The notes under the pieces: generated by a model
Told to the model about the DNA's origin: nothing
The model's input: only the letters and a program-made list of their open reading frames with translations
Databases searched by the model: none
In this document: positions 44,063 through 51,979 of the stretch, in pieces
How positions within the stretch are numbered: the first letter of the stretch is position 1
Layout: every line of letters begins with the position of its first letter
Made by a program: the position numbers and the translations under genes
From: Bacillota bacterium
GTDB lineage: Bacteria > Bacillota > Clostridia > Acetivibrionales > DTU013
Length of the DNA: 64,000 bases
Direction of reading: 5' to 3'
NCBI GenBank assembly: GCA_023418915.1
Contig: JAEZYU010000119.1
Coordinates: forward strand, 1 to 64,000

Positions 44063-45823
44063 ATGAAAACATTTAAAAACCCGATAATACCGGGATTTTA
44101 CCCGGATCCGTCGATTTGCAGGGTTGGCGACGACTACTACCTTGTAAATTCAACCTTTACTTATTTCCCGGGAATACCGGTGTTCCACAGCAGAGATCTT
44201 GTGAACTGGAGGCAGCTCTGTTATGCAATGGACAGACCGGATCAACTGGTTATGGATGACCTTGACCATAATGCAGGGATATATGCGCCCACGATCCGCT
44301 ATCATAATGGCATTTTCTATATTATCTGCACGAATGTGGCTTCGATAGGCAACTTCATAATAACTGCAAAAGATCCGTCCGGGCCATGGTCTGACCCGTA
44401 CATTCTCAATGATGCCCCGGGGATAGACCCTTCTTTGTTTTTTGATGATGACGGGAAAGTATATTATACCGGAACGGCAGATTCGCCGGGTGGCGGTTCA
44501 TATTACGGTGATAATGAAATATGGCTCAGAGAGCTGGACCTCAGCACGATGCAGTTGACAGGTGAACGATTTGGTCTATGGAGGGGTGCGCTTAAAAATG
44601 CCCTTTGGGCCGAAGGACCGCATTTGTATAAAATCGGCCGTTATTATTATCTGATGATAGCAGAAGGGGGTACTGACTTCTATCACTCTGTCACCATAGC
44701 AAGGAGCATGGATATAAAGGGTCCTTATGAAGGCAACCCGGCAAACCCCATACTGACTCACAGGCATCTTGGACGGTCATACCCCATCGCCAATGTGGGC
44801 CATGCCGATCTCGTGCAGACACAGAGCGGGGAATGGTGGATGGTTGCACTGGCTTCAAGGCCGTATGGAGGTCATTATAGAAACCTTGGACGTGAGACGT
44901 TCCTCATGCCGGTTATCTGGGAAGACGGCTGGCCGGTGGTGTGTCCGGGAACCGGTCGAATAGAAGAGCAATACGCAGTGCCGGTTATAAAAGGCTGTCC
45001 GGGCGGGCAGGAAGAAGCAGTGTCTGAAAGGACAGGGTCTGAAGTTTGGCATCAAGAAGAAGAACAGCCTGGTGCGGCGGAAGGAACTGAGACGAACGGA
45101 GGCTTTGAACCAGCGTCGGGAGGGTGTTTTGATCCTGCGTCGGGAGAGGGCTTTGAACCAGCGTCGGGAGGGTGTTTTGATCCTGCGTCTGACAGTATGT
45201 TCGATCACTTTGACAGCCGGAACCCTGGTATGGCCTGGAATACACTTAGGACCCCAAGAGAAGAGATATATTCCCTCACAGAAAGAAAAGGTTTCATGAG
45301 GCTTAAGCTGCGTCCGGAGAAGCTTTCTGAAAAAGTCAACCCCAGCTTTATTGGCAGACGCCAGCAGCATATCAACTTTACAGCTGCAGCATCAATGGAG
45401 TTTGAGCCTGATGCTCCGACAGAAATTGCCGGGATCGTCCTGATACAGAACAATGATTATCATTTCAGAATTGAATACACTATGGATGCAGCGCATGACG
45501 GGTGCTGCGGTAAGCGTAATCTTATTCGGCTGATCAAACGTGAAGCGGGCAAAGAGGATGTGCTGGCTGAAGCGAGCTTTTATGCGTATCCGCTATACCT
45601 GAAGGTGACGGCAAGAGGGCAGGATTACAGCTTTTACTATGGCAAAACGCCTGATGCATTGGAAGTGTTGCTGGAGAATGTGGACGGCAGGATACTCAGT
45701 ACGGATAAAGCAGGAGGCTTTGTCGGTGCGTATATAGGGATGTATGCCAGCAGTCAGGGACATAGCAGTTCAAATCATGCCGATTTCGACTGGTTCAGCT
45801 ACCAGGGAGGCTGGTGTGAGTAG
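44063..45823 (+). CDS. GH43 beta-xylosidase with repeat-containing linker
   Basis: 586 aa from ATG 44063 (AAGGAG upstream); upstream in-frame sequence to 43865 looks non-coding. Catalytic propeller 1 to about 315 with base Asp15 (PGFYPDPS), modulator Asp (GIDPSLFFDDDG) and acid Glu (WAEGPHLYKIG), then a beta-sandwich (about 375-586) as in XynB-type beta-xylosidases. Between them sits a linker with a 24-bp/8-residue repeat (FEPASGG/FDPASGE, four units) that family members usually lack. No signal peptide: it probably cleaves imported xylo-oligosaccharides. Confidence 0.9.
   Translation: MKTFKNPIIPGFYPDPSICRVGDDYYLVNSTFTYFPGIPVFHSRDLVNWRQLCYAMDRPDQLVMDDLDHNAGIYAPTIRYHNGIFYIICTNVASIGNFIITAKDPSGPWSDPYILNDAPGIDPSLFFDDDGKVYYTGTADSPGGGSYYGDNEIWLRELDLSTMQLTGERFGLWRGALKNALWAEGPHLYKIGRYYYLMIAEGGTDFYHSVTIARSMDIKGPYEGNPANPILTHRHLGRSYPIANVGHADLVQTQSGEWWMVALASRPYGGHYRNLGRETFLMPVIWEDGWPVVCPGTGRIEEQYAVPVIKGCPGGQEEAVSERTGSEVWHQEEEQPGAAEGTETNGGFEPASGGCFDPASGEGFEPASGGCFDPASDSMFDHFDSRNPGMAWNTLRTPREEIYSLTERKGFMRLKLRPEKLSEKVNPSFIGRRQQHINFTAAASMEFEPDAPTEIAGIVLIQNNDYHFRIEYTMDAAHDGCCGKRNLIRLIKREAGKEDVLAEASFYAYPLYLKVTARGQDYSFYYGKTPDALEVLLENVDGRILSTDKAGGFVGAYIGMYASSQGHSSSNHADFDWFSYQGGWCE
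45101..45196 (+). repeat. 24-bp in-frame tandem repeat in the xylosidase linker
   Basis: Four units of 8 codons alternate GFEPASGG and CFDPASGE; the 48-bp pairs are nearly identical (GGCTTTGAACCAGCGTCGGG). The repeat keeps frame and extends the inter-domain linker. Confidence 0.85.
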
Positions 45824-45907
45824 GCAAATGGTTCAGCTACCAGGGCGGTTAGTGTGAGTAGGCAAATGGTCCAGCTACCAGGGCGGTTAGTGTGAGTAGG
45901 CAAATGG
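45794..45907 (+). repeat. 38-bp tandem repeat over the xylosidase stop codon
   Basis: TTCAGCTACCAGGGAGGCTG and the next 18 bases, including the TAG stop, are present three times (45794, 45832, 45870). Copies 2 and 3 share GGCGGTTAG changes and diverged together. The duplicated copies are downstream of the stop and non-coding. Confidence 0.9.
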
Positions 45908-45935
45908 CTTGCCAGGCGGCTGATACGATGTGACG

Positions 45936-45969
45936 AAAAAGGACCGGCAGTGCACTGCCGGTCCTTTTA
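45936..45969. terminator. Bidirectional terminator between xylosidase and araA
   Basis: GGACCGGCAG and CTGCCGGTCC pair around TGCA with AAAA before and TTTT after. Confidence 0.88.
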
Positions 45970-45995
45970 TGAGTTCATATTTGTTATGAAGAAAA

Positions 45996-47492
45996 TTATT
46001 TCAGACGATATGCGATCTCATTCCATCTGAGTTCGTTTCTGAAGTTCAGGATGTTTGTGTTCTCATTAATAAGTACGCTTTCTATGCCGGCCATCTCAGC
46101 CCAATCCATCAGCTGCTCCGCTGTGACTGAGAACGATAATACAGTATGGTGAGCTCCGCCCGCCAGTATCCATGCTTCGGCTCCCTGATGGAGTGAGGGC
46201 AGCGGCTTCCACATTATCCTTGCGACAGGAAGCTTTGGCATATCTTTTTCGATTTTAACTGCTTCCACTTCATTTATGATCAGACGGAATCGGTTGCCCA
46301 TATCGATCAGAGAAGCACAGACTGCGCGTCCAAAGGATCCGTCAAATACCAGACGGGCGGGATCGGCCTTGCCGCCGATGGACAGTGGGTGCACTTCGAT
46401 CCTGGGCTTTGTGGAGGCGATCGTCGGACATACCTCGAGCATGTGTGCACCAAGCACCATCTCATTACCGGGTTCCAGGTGGTATGTGTAGTCTTCCATA
46501 AATGATGTTCCGCCCGGAAGGCCTTCCGCCATTACCTTCATAATGTTTACCATAGCCGATGTTTTCCAGTCTCCCTCACCGCCGAAGCCATATCCGTCAG
46601 CCATCAATCTCTGTGCTGCAAGTCCCGGCAGCTGCTTCATGCCGTGCAGATCCTCAAAGGTCGTCGTAAATGCTCCAAAGCCGCCTTCCTTTAAGAAAGC
46701 ACGCATACCCAGCTCGATACGCGCCTGCTCCTTTATGGAATCCATTGCTGCACCCGAGGAGCGGACATACTCAGGTATTTCGTAAATTTCGCTGTATTCC
46801 TCAAGCAGCCTGGATATTTCATTATCAGATACACTGTTTATACGCTGAATAAGATCTCCGACGCCATAACCGTTGATGGACCATCCGAACTTGATCTGTG
46901 CTTCTACCTTGTCACCTTCAGTTACGGCCACCTCGCGCATATTATCGCCAAACCTTGCCACTTTCAGGCTGTTCCCTGCTGCCAATGCCGCAGCGGTCCG
47001 CATCCAGCTGCCAATACGGCTGCATGTGGCCGTATCTTCCCAATGGCCAACTATTACCTTGCGGGCTATACGCATACGTGTGCCAATAAAGCCATATTCA
47101 CGGTCTCCATGAGCTGACTGGTTCAGGTTCATGAAATCCATATCGATACTGTTCCACGGAATATCTCGGTTGTACTGCGTATGAAGATGGAGCAGAGGCT
47201 TGTGCAGCTCTGAGAGGCCTGCGATCCACATTTTTGCAGGAGAGAATGTATGCATCCAGGTAATTATGCCTGCACAGCTGTCATCTGAATTTGCTTCGAG
47301 ACATAGCTTCCTTATGGCCTCAGGCGTTGTGAGGACAGGCTTGAAAACTACTTTGCACGGTATGTCGGTATTTTTGTCCAGACCATCAGAAATGTTTTTT
47401 GAATGCTCAGCTACCATTTCCAAAGTTTCAGGTCCATATAGATGCTGGCTTCCGGTAACAAACCAGAAGGTATATTTTTTTAGTTCCAGCAA
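45996..47492 (-). CDS. araA: L-arabinose isomerase
   Basis: Converts L-arabinose to L-ribulose, first step of arabinose use. 498 aa from TTG 47492, 8 bases after AGGAGG; GTG 47501 would overlap that site. Family features: FVTGSQHLYGPE near the N-terminus, TWMHTFSPAKMWI, KEGGFGAFTTTFEDL with the catalytic Glu residues, and HMLEVCPTIAS. An AraR-type box lies just before the start. Divergent from araR; its operon partners araB and araD are on the other strand. Confidence 0.96.
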   Translation of the reverse strand: MLELKKYTFWFVTGSQHLYGPETLEMVAEHSKNISDGLDKNTDIPCKVVFKPVLTTPEAIRKLCLEANSDDSCAGIITWMHTFSPAKMWIAGLSELHKPLLHLHTQYNRDIPWNSIDMDFMNLNQSAHGDREYGFIGTRMRIARKVIVGHWEDTATCSRIGSWMRTAAALAAGNSLKVARFGDNMREVAVTEGDKVEAQIKFGWSINGYGVGDLIQRINSVSDNEISRLLEEYSEIYEIPEYVRSSGAAMDSIKEQARIELGMRAFLKEGGFGAFTTTFEDLHGMKQLPGLAAQRLMADGYGFGGEGDWKTSAMVNIMKVMAEGLPGGTSFMEDYTYHLEPGNEMVLGAHMLEVCPTIASTKPRIEVHPLSIGGKADPARLVFDGSFGRAVCASLIDMGNRFRLIINEVEAVKIEKDMPKLPVARIMWKPLPSLHQGAEAWILAGGAHHTVLSFSVTAEQLMDWAEMAGIESVLINENTNILNFRNELRWNEIAYRLK

Positions 47493-47516
47493 AACTAACA
47501 CCTCCTTAACAGTTTA

Positions 47517-47532
47517 ACATGTACGAACAAGT
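47517..47532. promoter_or_regulatory. AraR-type operator before araA
   Basis: ACATGTACGAACAAGT resembles the B. subtilis AraR box (ATTTGTACGTACAAAT type) and matches the second box at 47751 in 13 of 16 positions. Binding by the divergent AraR is inferred. Confidence 0.65.
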
Positions 47533-47750
47533 TTTATATGAACATTTTACTACCTGAGCGGAACAAAAGCAATCATGATTTGTGTTTTTTTGTGCTTCAA
47601 CAATAATTGTGCGCTTTCTGAGACCCAGCCTGCACGAAGGCTTTACATAATTTATTTACAATCGTATTCATTCGAGCAGAGCATCACAGCAACTTAGTTC
47701 ACATATTCATTGATTAACACAATGCTTTGATGTATAATTTGTATTATATA

Positions 47751-47766
47751 ACATGTACGTACAAGG
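47751..47766. promoter_or_regulatory. AraR-type operator before araR
   Basis: ACATGTACGTACAAGG contains the symmetric core TTGTACGTACA-like sequence (read on the minus strand). It lies 19 bp before the araR start and suggests autorepression. Confidence 0.7.
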
Positions 47767-47784
47767 GAAGGTAAAGATAAGCAA

Positions 47785-48885
47785 ATGCAAAAGGATGAAA
47801 TGCAGACAAAATACTCTATGCTGAAAGCGTTTCTGAAGGATGAAATTCTAATGGGCAGAATAAGTCCGGGGGAGAAGATACCATCAGAAAATACTCTTTC
47901 GGAGAGGTTTTCTCTCAGCCGCCAGACGGTCAGGAAAGCTATATCCATGCTTGTCAATGAGGGCTTTCTATATACCGAACACGGCAGGGGTACGTTTTGC
48001 CGGGACAGGAGCATGAGCAGGAAGGATTCTGGAAATATAGGAGTTATTACGACTTATATTTCTGAATATATTTTCCCGAGACTTATACAGGGAATGGACA
48101 GGGTGCTTTCAGAAAACGGCTGCAGTATCATCCTGAAAAACACTGCAAACAGTATCGAGAAAGAGGCTGTGTGTCTTGATGACCTGCTGGGTAAGGATGT
48201 GGCGGGACTGATAATAGAGCCGACCAAAAGTGCGGTGTTTTCAAATAATCTGAAGTATTATGAAGCATTAGACAAGCATAATATCCCTTATGTTTTTATA
48301 CACGGAACATATCAAAAGCTGGAGGATAAGCCGCAGGTGGTACTTGATGACGAAGCGGGAGAGTACAGAGCGGTCGAATATCTGATAAAGCTGGGACATA
48401 AAAACATTGTGGGAATTTTTAAGGCGGATGATATCCAGGGCATAAGCAGACATAAAGGCTATGCAAGGGCACTGGCCGAATACGGGATTGTCTATGATCC
48501 GGACAGAGTGATTTGGTTTCATACCGAAGACAGGTACACCAAACCTGCCGCTGAAGTAAAAAAGCTTGTTTCGGGCGGCGCAGCGATGGATGCGGTAGCT
48601 GCATACAATGACGAAGTGGCGGTAAAAGTCCTTCATCAGCTTAAGGAGTCAGGGCTCAGGGTTCCTGAGGATGTGTCTGTCGTCGGATTTGATGACTCAT
48701 ATCTTGCAGAGAACGGCCCTGTAAAGCTGACAACGGTAGGCCATCCAAAGGAAAAGCTGGGCGAGGCCGCAGCTGAACTCCTTCTAAAACTAATGAAGCA
48801 TGATATCGGATATCCTGCAGACACTAAAAAGGTCATTGCGCCTGAATTGATAATAAGAGATTCATGTATATCAAGGATAGTATAA
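47785..48885 (+). CDS. araR: GntR/LacI-type arabinose repressor
   Basis: 366 aa. N-terminal GntR winged helix (about 10-75; KIPSENTLSERFSLSRQTVR, EGFLYTEHGRGTFCRD) joined to a LacI-type periplasmic-binding-like domain (about 85-366; GNIGVITTYISEYIFPRL, VVGFDDSYLAENGPVKLTTV). This chimeric layout defines AraR, which releases DNA on binding L-arabinose. ATG 47785 is used; ATG 47800 also has a plausible site. The position between araA and araB and the nearby boxes support the role. Confidence 0.9.
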   Translation: MQKDEMQTKYSMLKAFLKDEILMGRISPGEKIPSENTLSERFSLSRQTVRKAISMLVNEGFLYTEHGRGTFCRDRSMSRKDSGNIGVITTYISEYIFPRLIQGMDRVLSENGCSIILKNTANSIEKEAVCLDDLLGKDVAGLIIEPTKSAVFSNNLKYYEALDKHNIPYVFIHGTYQKLEDKPQVVLDDEAGEYRAVEYLIKLGHKNIVGIFKADDIQGISRHKGYARALAEYGIVYDPDRVIWFHTEDRYTKPAAEVKKLVSGGAAMDAVAAYNDEVAVKVLHQLKESGLRVPEDVSVVGFDDSYLAENGPVKLTTVGHPKEKLGEAAAELLLKLMKHDIGYPADTKKVIAPELIIRDSCISRIV

Positions 48886-48970
48886 AGCTTAGTGGCATGA
48901 CAGGAATGACAGGTGTAGCTCATAAAGCGGATGAAAGGGCAGGCGCATAGCAGGAATTACGAAGAGCAGT

Positions 48971-48991
48971 CTTTGAACGATGCGTTATAAT
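48971..48991 (+). repeat. Dispersed GATGCGTTATAAT element before araB
   Basis: GAACGATGCGTTATAAT occurs about 75 bp upstream of the araB start, again with a TATAAT end. The AT-rich arms are absent. Confidence 0.6.
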
Positions 48992-49066
48992 CAAGTGTTT
49001 ATGTTACTTAAGATATTGTTATGACTGACAATAGTAATAGGAGAATTGGAAAGGGGAGACCAAGAT

Positions 49067-50743
49067 ATGTCAAACAAAAAGTATTCACTCGGAATCGACT
49101 ACGGGACACAGTCAGGCAGAGCAGTGCTGGTCGAGGTCGATACCGGCAGTATTGTTGCCACAGCGGTAAAGGAGTATACTCACGGCGTGATGGATGAGTA
49201 CCTGCCCGACGGAAAAACTAAGCTGGAACCTGACTGGGCGCTGGAACATCCGGCTGACTACCTTGAAGTACTGAGCGTTACGATACCTGCCGTATTAAAG
49301 GAAGCGGGAGTATCACCGGAAGATGTGATTGGAATGGCCGTAGATTTCACTGCGTGTACCATGCTGCCGATAAAGGCTGACGGAACTCCTCTCTGCTTTA
49401 TGGACGAATTCAAATCAAATCCGCATTCGTATGTAAAGCTGTGGAAGCATCATGCGGCACAGCCTGAGGCGAACAGGCTGAATGAAATTGCAGCATCAAT
49501 GGGGCAGGATTTTTTGAGCAGATATGGCGGGAAGATATCTTCTGAATGGCTTATACCCAAAATCATGCAAATATTGGACGAGGCGCCTGAGATATACAAT
49601 GCAGCGGACAAATTCATAGAAGCTACCGACTGGATGTCGCTCAGACTTACGGGAAATGAAAGAAGAAACAGCTGTACAGCAGGTTATAAGGCGATATGGA
49701 GCAAGCGGGAGGGATACCCGTCGAAGGAATTTTTCAAAGCCCTTGACCCAAGGCTGGAGAATCTGGTCAATGATAAGCTGAGCAGAGATATCTATCCTCT
49801 GGGAGGTAAAGCCGGTGAGCTTACTGAGGAAATGGCTAAGCTGACAGGCCTGAAGCCGGGTACGGCGGTTGGCATATCAAATGTGGATGCGCATGTGGCG
49901 GTGCCGGCCGTAGGTATCGTGGATCCCGGTAAAATGCTGATGATCATGGGCACTTCCACGTGCCACATGGTGCTCGGTACACAAGAAAGGATTGTCCCCG
50001 GAATGTGCGGAGTGGTCGAGGATGGAATAATACCTGGCTTTCTTGGATATGAAGCGGGTCAGTCCTGTGTCGGTGATCATTTCGAATGGTTTATCGACAA
50101 CTGCCTGCCTGCCTCGTATAAGGATGAGGCAAAGCAAAGGGGTATCAATATCCATAAGTTCCTGAGAGAAAAGGCAAAGGCAAAAAAAGTCGGCGAAAGC
50201 GGACTTATTGCACTGGACTGGTGGAACGGGAACAGGTCTGTGCTGGTTGATGCCGATCTGACAGGAGTGCTGCTGGGCTGTACACTCAATACAAAGCCGG
50301 AGGAAATATACAGAGCTCTGATCGAAGCTACGGCCTATGGTACTAATATGATAATTGAAACGTTTGAAAATAACGGTGTACCAATAAATGAGCTGTATGC
50401 CTGCGGCGGTATCGCTGAAAAGGATGAATTCATGATGCAGATATATGCCGATGTGACCAACAGGGAGATAAGGATATCGGCATCACCGCAGACTGTTGCC
50501 CTGGGATCTGCCATGTTCGGAGCTGTGGCTGCCGGAAAGGATAAGGGCGGATATGATTCCATATTTGAAGCTGCAAAATACATGTCAAAGGTCAAGGAAG
50601 CATATTACAAGCCTATTCCGGAAAACGTGGAAGCGTATAAAAAGCTGTATGCTGAATACAAGATACTGCACGATTATTTCGGCAGAGGAGCCAATGATGT
50701 CATGAAACGGCTGAAGGAAATAAAAAGGATAGCTGCGGGTTAA
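49067..50743 (+). CDS. araB: L-ribulokinase
   Basis: Phosphorylates L-ribulose. 558 aa from ATG 49067 (GGGGAGA upstream). FGGY-kinase fold: ATP phosphate-1 motif GIDYGTQSGRAVLVE, substrate region AVDFTACTMLPIKADG, second-domain motif MLMIMGTSTCHMV, and the adenosine motif ACGGIAEKDEFMMQIYADV with SPQTVALGSAMFGA. The FTACT and DWMSLRLTGN segments are typical of AraB. It precedes araD by 88 bp in one operon. Confidence 0.95.
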   Translation: MSNKKYSLGIDYGTQSGRAVLVEVDTGSIVATAVKEYTHGVMDEYLPDGKTKLEPDWALEHPADYLEVLSVTIPAVLKEAGVSPEDVIGMAVDFTACTMLPIKADGTPLCFMDEFKSNPHSYVKLWKHHAAQPEANRLNEIAASMGQDFLSRYGGKISSEWLIPKIMQILDEAPEIYNAADKFIEATDWMSLRLTGNERRNSCTAGYKAIWSKREGYPSKEFFKALDPRLENLVNDKLSRDIYPLGGKAGELTEEMAKLTGLKPGTAVGISNVDAHVAVPAVGIVDPGKMLMIMGTSTCHMVLGTQERIVPGMCGVVEDGIIPGFLGYEAGQSCVGDHFEWFIDNCLPASYKDEAKQRGINIHKFLREKAKAKKVGESGLIALDWWNGNRSVLVDADLTGVLLGCTLNTKPEEIYRALIEATAYGTNMIIETFENNGVPINELYACGGIAEKDEFMMQIYADVTNREIRISASPQTVALGSAMFGAVAAGKDKGGYDSIFEAAKYMSKVKEAYYKPIPENVEAYKKLYAEYKILHDYFGRGANDVMKRLKEIKRIAAG

Positions 50744-50831
50744 GAAGCCGCCGGCTAACTGGTTCAATGCAGCACAAAATAACTAACATTAGTTTATCGA
50801 TATAGACGCAGATACGATCAGGAGGGTAATT

Positions 50832-51530
50832 ATGCTGGAAGCACTGAAAGAAGAAGTCTTGAAAGCAAATCTTGATTTGCCCCGTTATGGACTTGTGACA
50901 TTCACATGGGGAAATGTGAGCGGCATCGACAGAGAAAGAGGACTGATAGTCATTAAGCCGAGCGGGGTCCCCTATGATGAAATGAAGGCGGAGCACATGG
51001 TCGTGCTGGATCTGGATGGCAAGCAGGTCGAGGGTGATCTGAGACCATCCTCCGATACACCAACACATATTGCTATATATAAAGCCTTTGCCGGAGCAGG
51101 CGGCGTAGTTCATACTCATTCCCCGTGGGCAACGAGCTGGGCGCAGGCAGGAAGAGGGATCCCAGCGCTCGGGACTACCCATGCCGATTATTTCTATGGG
51201 GAGATACCCTGCACCAGAATACTGACAAGGGAAGAAACCGAAGGTGAATATGAAAGCAATACAGGCAAAGTAATTGTGGAGACATTCAAGGATATAGAGC
51301 CTTCTCATGTACCTGGAGTACTGGTGAACAACCATGGTCCGTTCAACTGGGGAAAGGATGCGCATGAAGCGGTCCATAATGCTGTCGTTATGGAGGAGGT
51401 AGCAAAGATGGCTTTCAATACCTTTGCCTTAACTCCAAACGTCAAACCGATCAGTGACTTTCTTCTTGACAGGCATTTTCTCAGAAAACACGGGGCAGAT
51501 GCGTATTATGGGCAAAATAAGCCGCAGTAA
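50832..51530 (+). CDS. araD: L-ribulose-5-phosphate 4-epimerase
   Basis: Converts L-ribulose-5-phosphate to D-xylulose-5-phosphate, which enters the pentose phosphate or phosphoketolase pathway. 232 aa, class II aldolase/epimerase fold. Seen: TWGNVSGIDR, KPSGVPYDEM, the zinc ligands in VHTHSPWATSWAQAG and THADYFYG, and the late His in NNHGPFNWG. AGGAGGG precedes the ATG. Last gene of the araB-araD operon. Confidence 0.96.
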   Translation: MLEALKEEVLKANLDLPRYGLVTFTWGNVSGIDRERGLIVIKPSGVPYDEMKAEHMVVLDLDGKQVEGDLRPSSDTPTHIAIYKAFAGAGGVVHTHSPWATSWAQAGRGIPALGTTHADYFYGEIPCTRILTREETEGEYESNTGKVIVETFKDIEPSHVPGVLVNNHGPFNWGKDAHEAVHNAVVMEEVAKMAFNTFALTPNVKPISDFLLDRHFLRKHGADAYYGQNKPQ

Positions 51531-51617
51531 TGATCCGGCCGGCCTGTGTCGTGAGTAATGCATACGGCCATAATTATTGCAGTACTTCGTAATAGCGAGG
51601 CGAAACGCACAGAGGCG

Positions 51618-51665
51618 AGAAAATTTTCTTCGATCGTAAAATTTTCTTTGAGCGATACGTAATAA
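51618..51665 (+). repeat. Dispersed element, variant copy after araD
   Basis: AAAATTTTC, TTCGATCG, AAAATTTTC and then TTTGAGCGATACGTAATAAG: both AT-rich arms are present and the core differs from GAACGATGCGTTATAAT at four positions. It lies downstream of araD in a 449-bp gap that holds no gene. Confidence 0.55.
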
Positions 51666-51683
51666 GACACCCTAAATCATACT

Positions 51684-51719
51684 AAAAATCTCAGGCGGTC
51701 ATGTGTGCCTGGGATTTTT
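51684..51719 (+). terminator. Terminator used as intron target
   Basis: AAAAATCTCAGGC pairs with GCCTGGGATTTTT. The second group II intron stub begins 6 bases after the stem. Confidence 0.8.
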
Positions 51720-51725
51720 GTTTGG

Positions 51726-51785
51726 GTGCGCCCGGTGGGCGCACGTTCTAATAGGTGAAAGTCCCTAATCTGCCCGGCAGTAGGA
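51726..51785 (+). mobile_element. 5' stub of a class C group II intron (second copy)
   Basis: Starts GTGCGCCCGGTGGGCGCACG and contains AGGTGAAAGTCCCTAATCTG. About 60 bp of domain I only. Compared with the stub at 41305 it differs in the first hairpin, so they are independent insertions or diverged copies rather than a recent duplicate. Confidence 0.7.
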
Positions 51786-51979
51786 AGATATAGCTGACGC
51801 TGAGTCGTTTTTCAGCCTCTTTTTGACATAACAATACAGCAATAATCCATATCTATAAAAAACAATATATGGTATATTATAGTCGTAATATAGAAAACGG
51901 GGCAGAGCTAATAAATAGTACTGATCGAATTATCCTTGTCTGCTTGCAGTCGCCGTGTGAATGAATAAGGGGAGACAAA

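Noticed and set aside
44855..45370. Minus-strand open frame of 171 codons inside the xylosidase gene
   Set aside because: It is antisense to a clear GH43 gene, is low-complexity because of the repeats, and has no ribosome binding site.
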